Positions 36,577-43,478 of a DNA stretch of 64,000 nt are shown one piece after another. The stretch's first letter is position 1; each line of letters begins with the position of its first letter. Position numbers and translations under genes: made by a program. This stretch comes from Sphingomonas sp. UBA978 (lineage in GTDB: Bacteria > Pseudomonadota > Alphaproteobacteria > Sphingomonadales > Sphingomonadaceae). The notes below the pieces were generated by a model. The model was not told the DNA's origin, did no database searches, and saw only the letters and a list, made by a program, of their open reading frames with translations. The stretch lies in NCBI RefSeq assembly GCF_002292295.1, contig NZ_DBBS01000010.1:93907-157906 (forward strand), written 5' to 3'.

Positions 36577-37884
36577 TCAGACGAAGCGGTTGACGAGATT
36601 CTCCAGCCGCTCCTGCCGGCCCGAACGCGGCTTCGGATCGATCGCGCGTGCGACGGCGAGGTCGGCGATGCCGACGAGGTCGAGGCCGGCGATCGCGCTG
36701 CCGAAGTCGCCGGTCCAGCCGGCATAGCGTTCGGTCCGGGCCGCATCGAGCCGCCCGTCCTCGATCAGCGCGGCGGCGTTGAGCAGCCCCTTCGCCACCA
36801 CGTCGATGCCGCCGATATGGCCGTGGAACAGGTCCACCGCGTCGATCGACTGGCGGCGCACCTTGGCATCGAAGTTGAACCCGCCGGTGGTGAAGCCGCC
36901 CGCGCGCAGGATCTCCAGCATCGCCAGCGTCATCTCCTCGACCGAGTTCGGGAATTGGTCGGTATCCCAGCCGTTCTGCGGATCGCCGCGATTGGCGTCG
37001 ATCGAGCCGAAGATGCCGAGCGCGCCCGCGGTCGCGATCTCGTGTTCGAACGTGTGGCCCGACAGCGTGGCGTGGTTCGCCTCGATGTTGACGCGCACCT
37101 CGTTCTCGAGGCCGTAGCGCTTGAGGAAGCCGTATACGGTCGCGGTGTCGAAGTCGTATTGATGCTTGGTCGGCTCGTGCGGCTTGGGTTCGATCAGGAT
37201 CGTGCCGGTGAAGCCGATCCGGTGCTTGTGTTCGACCACGAGGCCGAGGAAGCGGCCGAGATTGTCGAGCTCGCGCTTCATGTCGGTGTTGAGCAGCGTC
37301 TCATAGCCCTCGCGGCCGCCCCACAGCACGTAGTTCTGGCCGCCGAGCCGGTGCGTCGCCTCCAGCGCGTCGCGGACCTGCATCGCGCCGAACGCGAACA
37401 CCTCCGGATCGGGGTTGGTCGCGCCGCCGGCGGCGAAACGGGGGTGGCTGAACAGGTTGGCGGTGCCCCACAGCAATTGGCGGCCCGATGCCGCCTGCAA
37501 CCGCTCGAGATGGTCGACCGCCTCGGCGAAGGAGCGGCGGTGTTCGGCGACATTGCCGGCATCCGCCATCACGTCGACGTCGTGGAAGCAATAATAAGGC
37601 ACGTCGAGCTTCGCGAAGAAATCGAACGCGACCTCGCGCTTCTGCGCCGCGGCGGCGGCGTCGTTGGCACCGCGATGCCACGGCCGGTCGAAGGTGCCGC
37701 CGCCGAACACGTCGCTGCCCGGCCAGCAGAAGCTGTGCCAGAAACAGGCGGCGAAGCGCAGATGCTCGGCCATCGTCTTGCCGAGAACGACGCGGTCCTT
37801 GTCGTAGAAGCGATAGGCGAGGTCGTTGTCGCTGTCCGGCCCTTCGTAGCGGATCTGCGGAATGTCGGCGAAGAAGTCGGCCAT
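36577..37884 (-). CDS. xylA: Xylose isomerase
   Basis: Converts D-xylose to D-xylulose in the cytosol. The 435-residue protein shows all metal and substrate motifs of the long (class II) isomerases: [10 protein letters not shown] with the catalytic His, [50 protein letters not shown] and [21 protein letters not shown]. Its start codon immediately follows the xylB stop, so both are translated together. Last gene of the GH43-xylB-xylA operon. The presence of this isomerase distinguishes the pathway from the oxidative xylose route of Caulobacter. Confidence 0.97.
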   Translation of the reverse strand: MADFFADIPQIRYEGPDSDNDLAYRFYDKDRVVLGKTMAEHLRFAACFWHSFCWPGSDVFGGGTFDRPWHRGANDAAAAAQKREVAFDFFAKLDVPYYCFHDVDVMADAGNVAEHRRSFAEAVDHLERLQAASGRQLLWGTANLFSHPRFAAGGATNPDPEVFAFGAMQVRDALEATHRLGGQNYVLWGGREGYETLLNTDMKRELDNLGRFLGLVVEHKHRIGFTGTILIEPKPHEPTKHQYDFDTATVYGFLKRYGLENEVRVNIEANHATLSGHTFEHEIATAGALGIFGSIDANRGDPQNGWDTDQFPNSVEEMTLAMLEILRAGGFTTGGFNFDAKVRRQSIDAVDLFHGHIGGIDVVAKGLLNAAALIEDGRLDAARTERYAGWTGDFGSAIAGLDLVGIADLAVARAIDPKPRSGRQERLENLVNRFV

Positions 37885-39327
37885 CTAGAGGGTCCTTATG
37901 CGGGGATAGGCGTCGCGGAAGGCGGCGTATTTGGGGGCGAGGCGGTCGACGAGCGCCGGATCGGGGGCGATGACGTGGCTGACCGGCGGCGGCTGGCAGA
38001 CGTCGGCAGGGGTGCCGCCGTCGACCGCGAGCTGCGCGAGCCGGGCGGCGCCGAGCGCGGGGCCGACCTCGCCGCCCTTCAGATAGACGAGCTCGACGTT
38101 CATCGCGGCGGCGAGCGTCTCGCCCCAATAGCGCGAGCGGGCGCCGCCACCGATCACCGACAGCCGCTCGACCGTCGTGCCGGCGTCGCGGACGACGCCG
38201 AGGCCGTCGGCGAGCGCGAAGCCGACCCCCTCCAGCACCGCCTGCGCGAGGGCGTCGGGGCCGCTGTCGTTGTCGAGGCGGAGGAAGGCGCCGCGCACCT
38301 GCGCATCGTTGTGCGGGGTGCGTTCGCCGGACAGATAGGGGAGGAAGAGTTCGGGGCCGGAGGCCGGGCCGGCGCGCTCGGCCCGCGCGAACAGGTCGGC
38401 GGCGCCGTCCGCGCCGGTGAGCCGCGCAACCCAGTCGATACAGGCGGCGGCGGAGAGATGGACCGCCATCTGGTGCCACATGTCCGGCACGCAATGACAG
38501 AAGGCGTGGACCGCGCCGGCGACATTGGGACGGAAGCCGTCGGTGGCGACGAAGATCACCCCCGACGTGCCGAGCGACAGCAGGGCATCGCCGTCGCGCA
38601 CCGCGCCGACACCGGCCGCGCCCGCGGCATTGTCGCCGCCGCCGCCCGCGACGGGAACCGCGTCCATCCCCCAGTCGGCAGCGACGTCGGGGCGCAGGCG
38701 ACCGGTCGCGGCGCTGCCCTCGACCAGCCGCGGCATCTGTTCCTCGGTTAGGCCGGTGGCGGCGAGCAGCGTGTCGCTCCACCGGCGTTCCGCGACGTCG
38801 AGCCACAGCGTGCCGGCGGAATCCGACACGTCCGACGCCATGTCGCCGGTCATCCGCAGCCGGACGTAATCCTTGGGCAGCAGCACGGTGGCGATGCGGT
38901 CGAACACCTCGGGTTCGTGATGGCGGACCCATTGCAGCTTGGGCGCGGTGAAGCCCGGCATGACGAGGTTGCCGCCGATCGCGTGGAAGGCCGGCGTCGC
39001 CGCCTCCAGCTCGGCGCATTCGGCGGCGGAGCGGCCGTCGTTCCACAGGATCGCAGGCCGCAGCGGCCGGTCGTCCGCACCGAGCAGCGTCGCGCCGTGC
39101 ATCTGCCCGGCAAGGCCGATGCCGCGCACCTGCCGCCGGATCGCCGGGTCGATCGCCCGCACGGCGGCGGTGGTCGCATCCCACCAGGCGTCGGGGTCCT
39201 GTTCCGACCAGGACGGATGGGGGCGCTGTACGGTCAGCGCGGCGGTGCCCTGCCCGACGACCTGGCCGGCGGTGTCCAGCACCACCGCCTTCACGCCGGA
39301 CGTGCCGATATCGATGCCGAGGAACAT
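37885..39327 (-). CDS. xylB: Xylulokinase
   Basis: Phosphorylates D-xylulose to xylulose 5-phosphate for the pentose phosphate pathway. The 480-residue FGGY kinase begins MFLGIDIGTSGVKAVVLD (ATP site), has GLAGQMHGATLL and RPAILWNDGRSAAEC (substrate site typical of XylB), and GGGGDNAAGAAGVGAV and GGGARSRYWGETLAAAM in the second FGGY domain. ATG 39327 overlaps the stop of the GH43 gene by one base, so the reading frame upstream of it is not used. Confidence 0.96.
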   Translation of the reverse strand: MFLGIDIGTSGVKAVVLDTAGQVVGQGTAALTVQRPHPSWSEQDPDAWWDATTAAVRAIDPAIRRQVRGIGLAGQMHGATLLGADDRPLRPAILWNDGRSAAECAELEAATPAFHAIGGNLVMPGFTAPKLQWVRHHEPEVFDRIATVLLPKDYVRLRMTGDMASDVSDSAGTLWLDVAERRWSDTLLAATGLTEEQMPRLVEGSAATGRLRPDVAADWGMDAVPVAGGGGDNAAGAAGVGAVRDGDALLSLGTSGVIFVATDGFRPNVAGAVHAFCHCVPDMWHQMAVHLSAAACIDWVARLTGADGAADLFARAERAGPASGPELFLPYLSGERTPHNDAQVRGAFLRLDNDSGPDALAQAVLEGVGFALADGLGVVRDAGTTVERLSVIGGGARSRYWGETLAAAMNVELVYLKGGEVGPALGAARLAQLAVDGGTPADVCQPPPVSHVIAPDPALVDRLAPKYAAFRDAYPRIRTL

Positions 39328-40415
39328 CAGGCGGCGAACGGATCGAGCGGGCGGATCGTGCCGTCCGGGTTGAACGTCAGTTCGGTGACCTTGGCCGAAC
39401 GCAGGTGGTTCCGGTTCGACAGCTGGGTGTCGTGGTAGAACAGCCACCATTTGCCCTGGAAGGCGACGATCGAATGATGCGTCGTCCAGCCCTGCACCGG
39501 CGACAGGATATGGCCGGCGTAGCGGAACGGGCCATAGGGTGACGCGCCGATCGCATAGTTGAGGAAGTGGGTGTCACCGGTCGAATAGGTGAAATAATAT
39601 CTGCCGCCGCGCTTGAACGTCCATGCCGCTTCGAAGAAGCGGCGGTCGTGGTCGCCGCCGAGGATCGGCTTGCCGGCCGCGTCGGTGATGACGACGGCGC
39701 GGGGGCGTTCGGCGAACTGCGTCATGTCCGCGCGCATCCGCGCGATCCGGGGGGCGAGGGCGGGGCGGTCGTCCCGCTTCAGGTCGGTGTCGCCACCGTC
39801 CGGGTCGTAGGTGCCGGTGGCCCAGCGCTGCAGCTGCCCGCCCCAGATGCCGCCGAAATACATGTAGCTCCGGCCGTCGTCGTCGGTGAACACCGCCGGG
39901 TCGATCGAATAGCTGCCGCGGATCGGTTGCGGCTCCGCCCGGAACGGGCCGGTCGTCGACCGCGAGGTGGCGACGCCGATGCGGAAGATGCCCTGTCTGT
40001 CGCGGGCGGGCATGTAGAGATAATAGGTGCCGTTCCGGTACGCCGCATCGGGCGCCCAGGTCTGCTTCGATGCCCAGGGAATCTGCTTCACGTCGATCGC
40101 GACCGGGTGGACGGTCACCGGGCCGCCGATCCGGTCCATGCTGAGAACGCGATAATCGTGCATCGCATATTGGCTGCCGAGGTCGTCGTCGGGGATGCCC
40201 GCATCGACGTCGTGGCTGGGATAGACGTAGAGCCTGCCGCCGAAGACGTGCGCCGAAGGATCGGCGGTGTAGATATCGGTGACCAGCGGCTGGGACCGGT
40301 AGCCGCGGCCATCAGGGCTACGCGGTGCCGTTCCGGCGGGCGAAGTCGTCCGGGCGAGGGCGGTGGTGGCGGCAAGTGCGGCGGTCGCCAGACACAGCGT
40401 CATACGAGGGGGCAT
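39327..40415 (-). CDS. GH43 alpha-L-arabinofuranosidase/beta-xylosidase
   Basis: A 362-residue secreted GH43 enzyme, first gene of the xylose operon. Signal peptide MTLCLATAALAATTALA. Catalytic landmarks: DIYTADPSAHVFGGRLYVYPSHD (Asp base), TWAPDAAYRNGTYYLYMPA, SYSIDPAVFTDDDGRSYMYFGG (second Asp) and RFFEAAWTFKRGGRYYFTYSTG (Glu acid). ATG 40415 has AGGAAGGA upstream. It would release xylose or arabinose outside the cytoplasm while xylB and xylA use the product. The LacI-type operator at 40479-40492 lies 64 bp upstream. Confidence 0.85.
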   Translation of the reverse strand: MPPRMTLCLATAALAATTALARTTSPAGTAPRSPDGRGYRSQPLVTDIYTADPSAHVFGGRLYVYPSHDVDAGIPDDDLGSQYAMHDYRVLSMDRIGGPVTVHPVAIDVKQIPWASKQTWAPDAAYRNGTYYLYMPARDRQGIFRIGVATSRSTTGPFRAEPQPIRGSYSIDPAVFTDDDGRSYMYFGGIWGGQLQRWATGTYDPDGGDTDLKRDDRPALAPRIARMRADMTQFAERPRAVVITDAAGKPILGGDHDRRFFEAAWTFKRGGRYYFTYSTGDTHFLNYAIGASPYGPFRYAGHILSPVQGWTTHHSIVAFQGKWWLFYHDTQLSNRNHLRSAKVTELTFNPDGTIRPLDPFAA

Positions 40416-40478
40416 GGCCCGTGATCCTTCCTGTCCGACGGCCTTCTGGCGAGACCTGCGCGACCGCCCACGCGGTCT

Positions 40479-40492
40479 AGATAGCGCTACCA
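40479..40492. promoter_or_regulatory. LacI-type operator O3 between GH43-xylBA and lacI
   Basis: AGATAGCGCTACCA, centred at 40485.5 in the divergent gap. A TATCTA resembling a -10 for the minus-strand operon overlaps it. The site could repress both the xylose operon and the regulator's own gene. Confidence 0.65.
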
Positions 40493-40606
40493 TATGGCGG
40501 CATCCCACGGCGCGCAAGGCATATGCGGCACGGGGGCGCTCTTGCTCCGCCTGCCGCTTGCGTCCATGCCTGTCCGGTTTCCTCTCCGGATTGGCCGACC
40601 CGCCGC

Positions 40607-41686
40607 ATGCGCCCACCCACCGCCGCCCCGCCCCGTTCCTCCCGCCGCTCGGGGTCCGCGCCGACGATCAGCGACGTGGCGCGGCGTGCGGGCGTGTCGC
40701 CGATGACCGTGTCGCGCGTCATCAACGGCGAGACCAACGTCCGCCCGACGACGCGCGAGGCGGTGAATGCGGCGATCAGCGCGCTCAATTACGCACCCAA
40801 TCCGGCGGCGCGCAGCCTGGCCGGGGCAGGGCCGGCGCGGATCGGCCTGCTCTACAGCAACCCCAGCGCCGGCTTCCTCAGCGAATTCCTGCTCGGCAGC
40901 CTCGACCAGGCGAGCCGCAGCGACGTGCAGATCGTCGTCGAGAAATGCGATCTGGGCGACCATGAGCTGGAGGTCGCGCAACATCTGGTCGACGGCGGCA
41001 TCGACGGCATCATCCTGCCGCCGCCGCTGTGCGAGGCACCGGCGCTGCTCGCGCTGCTCGCCGCCGCGAACGTGCCGACGATCGCGGTGGCGACCGGCCT
41101 GCCCGCCGCGAGCCAGCTGGCGATCCGCATCGACGACCGCGAGGCGGCGGCGACGATGACGCGGCATATCATGGACCTGGGCCATCGCCGCATCGGCTTC
41201 ATCAAGGGCAATCCCAACCTGTCCGCCAGCGACCAAAGGCTGGAGGGCTATCGCGAGGCGCTGACCGCCGCCGACATCCCGGTCGATCCGGCGTTGATCG
41301 TCGACGGATTGTTCACCTATCTCTCCGGCCTCGATGCCGCGGAGCAACTGCTCGAACAGGACGACCCGCCGACCGCGATCTTCTCGTCCAACGACGACAT
41401 GGCGGCGGCGACGGTGGCGGTGGCGCATCGCCGCGGGCTGGACGTGCCGGGCGACCTGACGGTGTGCGGGTTCGACGACACGACGCTGTCGACCGCGATC
41501 TGGCCGGAACTGACCACGATCCACCAGCCGATCGCCGACATGGCGCGCGCCGCGGTCGAACTGCTCGTCGGCACGCTGCGCCGGCAGAAGGGCGGGGAGG
41601 GCATGCCGCAGCAGCAGGTGCTCGATTATACGCTGATCCGCCGCCAGTCGGACGCGCCGCCGCGGCGTCGTCCACGCGCCCGCTAA
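40607..41686 (+). CDS. LacI-family transcriptional regulator, probable pentose repressor
   Basis: A 359-residue regulator. The DNA-binding domain is PTISDVARRAGVSPMTVSRVINGETNVRP with hinge helix YAPNPAARSLAG. A periplasmic-binding-protein-like effector domain follows (RIGLLYSNPSAGFLSEFLLGSLDQA, DLGHRRIGFIKGNP, PTAIFSSNDDMAAATVAVAHRRG, VCGFDDTTLSTAIWPELTTIHQP). ATG 40607 was chosen; the residues before the HTH are Pro/Arg-rich. It is flanked by operator-bearing promoters on both sides and divergent from GH43-xylB-xylA, so xylose or a xylo-oligomer is the likely inducer. It is the best candidate to bind all four TAGCGCTA sites in this window. Confidence 0.88.
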   Translation: MRPPTAAPPRSSRRSGSAPTISDVARRAGVSPMTVSRVINGETNVRPTTREAVNAAISALNYAPNPAARSLAGAGPARIGLLYSNPSAGFLSEFLLGSLDQASRSDVQIVVEKCDLGDHELEVAQHLVDGGIDGIILPPPLCEAPALLALLAAANVPTIAVATGLPAASQLAIRIDDREAAATMTRHIMDLGHRRIGFIKGNPNLSASDQRLEGYREALTAADIPVDPALIVDGLFTYLSGLDAAEQLLEQDDPPTAIFSSNDDMAAATVAVAHRRGLDVPGDLTVCGFDDTTLSTAIWPELTTIHQPIADMARAAVELLVGTLRRQKGGEGMPQQQVLDYTLIRRQSDAPPRRRPRAR

Positions 41687-41711
41687 GCGCCGTCCCGTCC
41701 GCGCACGCCGC

Positions 41712-41744
41712 TTGACGCGGGGCCGGATGGTGATAGCGTTACCA
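41712..41744 (+). promoter_or_regulatory. MFS promoter with LacI-type operator O4
   Basis: TTGACG (41712-41717) with a weak -10, TAGCGT (41734-41739), is overlapped by the operator TGATAGCGTTACCA (41731-41744). The arrangement is that of a repressible promoter, 86 bp upstream of the transporter start. Confidence 0.55.
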
Positions 41745-41829
41745 GAATAAGGTGCGGTCCATCGCCGGCGAACAGGCTCGCCCGCGGTTCGACACGCGCC
41801 GGCCGGCGGCCGCCGGCGGAGGAGAGACG

Positions 41830-43254
41830 ATGACGGACAGCGCGCGCGCGGCGGGGGGCACCGCCACCAATCACGGCTTCATCGCGGCGATCGTCGCGGT
41901 CGCCACGATCGGCGGTTTCATGTTCGGCTATGATTCGGGGGTCATCAACGGCACCCAGAAGGGGCTGGAGGCGGCGTTCGACCTCGGCCGGCTCGGCATC
42001 GGCGTCAACGTCGGCGCGATCCTGGTAGGTTCGGCGATCGGCGCGTTCGGGGCGGGGCGGCTGGCCGATGCGATCGGGCGACGCAACGTGATGATGATCG
42101 CCGCTTTCCTGTTCCTCGTCAGCGCGATGCTGGCGGGCGCCGCCAACGGATCGGTCGTCTTCATCATCGCGCGCATCATCGGCGGCCTCGGCGTCGGCGC
42201 GGCGAGCGTGATCTCGCCCGTCTATATCTCCGAAGTCACCCCCGCCTCGATCCGCGGCCGGCTGTCGAGCGTGCAGCAGGTGATGATCATCACCGGCCTG
42301 ACCGGCGCCTTCGTCGCGAATTTCGCGCTCGCGCGCTACGCCGGCGGATCGACGGCGGACTTCTGGCTCGGCTTTCCGGCGTGGCGCTGGATGTTCTGGC
42401 TGCAGGCGATCCCGGCGGCGATCTATCTCGTCGCGCTGCTGGTGATCCCCGAAAGCCCGCGCTTCCTCGTCGCCAAGGGGCGCGATGCCGAGGCGCATGT
42501 CGTGCTCACCCGCCTGTTCGGCAGCGCCGAGGCGGATCGCAAGGTCGGCGAGATCCGCCGCAGCCTCGCCGCGGACCACCACAAGCCGAGGCTGTCCGAC
42601 CTGCGCGACAAGACGACGGGCAAGATCCGCCCGATCCTGTGGGCGGGCATCGGCCTTGCCGTGTTCCAGCAGTTCGTCGGCATCAACGTCGTCTTCTATT
42701 ATGGCGCGGTGCTGTGGGAGGCGGTCGGCTTCACCGAAGACAATGCGTTGCAGATCAACATCCTGTCGGGCGTGCTGTCGATCGCGGCGTGCCTGTTCAC
42801 GATCCTGACGGTCGACCGGATCGGCCGCAAGCCGCTGCTGCTGGTCGGATCGGCGGGCATGGCGGTGACGCTGGCGGTGGTCGCCTATGCCTTTTCCACC
42901 GCGGTCACCGATGCGGCGGGCGCGGTGTCGCTGCCCGGCAACAACGGCATCCTCGCGCTGGTCGCGGCCAATCTGTACGTCATCTTCTTCAACGCCAGCT
43001 GGGGCCCGGTGATGTGGGTGATGCTGGGCGAAATGTTCCCCAACCAGATCCGCGGATCGGGGCTGGCGGTGTCGGGCTTCGCGCAGTGGATCGCCAATGC
43101 CGCGATCTCGGTCAGCTTCCCGGCGCTGGCGGTGTCGCCGGGGCTGTCGGCGACCTATTTCGGCTATGCCTTCTTCGCGGCGGTGTCGTTCTTCTTCGTG
43201 CGGGCGATGGTCAACGAAACCCGCGGGCGCGAGCTGGAGGATATGGCGGGTTAG
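41830..43254 (+). CDS. MFS sugar:proton symporter (XylE-like)
   Basis: Inner-membrane sugar transporter of 474 residues and 12 helices. Sugar-porter signatures: GYDSGVINGTQ, GRLADAIGRRN, RIIGGLGVGAASVISPVYISE, PESPRFLVAKGR, QQFVGINVVFYYGAVLWE, DRIGRKPLLL and the late NETRGRELEDM. ATG 41830 has GGAGGAGAG upstream. Given the operator, the adjacent lacI gene and xylAB, D-xylose is the likely substrate, with arabinose or glucose as alternatives. Confidence 0.9.
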   Translation: MTDSARAAGGTATNHGFIAAIVAVATIGGFMFGYDSGVINGTQKGLEAAFDLGRLGIGVNVGAILVGSAIGAFGAGRLADAIGRRNVMMIAAFLFLVSAMLAGAANGSVVFIIARIIGGLGVGAASVISPVYISEVTPASIRGRLSSVQQVMIITGLTGAFVANFALARYAGGSTADFWLGFPAWRWMFWLQAIPAAIYLVALLVIPESPRFLVAKGRDAEAHVVLTRLFGSAEADRKVGEIRRSLAADHHKPRLSDLRDKTTGKIRPILWAGIGLAVFQQFVGINVVFYYGAVLWEAVGFTEDNALQINILSGVLSIAACLFTILTVDRIGRKPLLLVGSAGMAVTLAVVAYAFSTAVTDAAGAVSLPGNNGILALVAANLYVIFFNASWGPVMWVMLGEMFPNQIRGSGLAVSGFAQWIANAAISVSFPALAVSPGLSATYFGYAFFAAVSFFFVRAMVNETRGRELEDMAG

Positions 43255-43291
43255 ATCGGATCGACGGTCCGGTTCGGGCGAAGACGAGCGG

Positions 43292-43426
43292 GTTCGCGCG
43301 GAGGCGCAGAGGACACGGGGGTGCTGTCCTCGCCTCATCCGCGGCCCTCCCATTACGCCGTCGTGATGACAGGGCCACGCTTTCCCACTTGGGACACCTC
43401 CGCGCCCTCTGCGCCTTTGCGCGAAC
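43292..43426. repeat. Intergenic inverted repeat, 21 bp arms
   Basis: Arms at 43292-43312 and 43406-43426 are inverted copies with 19 of 21 matches, separated by 93 bp. Both contain GGCGCAGAGG or its complement. They lie between two convergent genes (MFS and hybrid kinase), filling most of the 224 bp gap. It looks like a dispersed intergenic element of sphingomonads and could act as a bidirectional terminator or mRNA stabiliser; a genome search would be needed to show copy number. Confidence 0.55.
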
Positions 43427-43478
43427 AGCGTGTGTGCTTCAGCGGTGACCGGCGAAGCGCTTCAGGCGCCGGCGTGCC

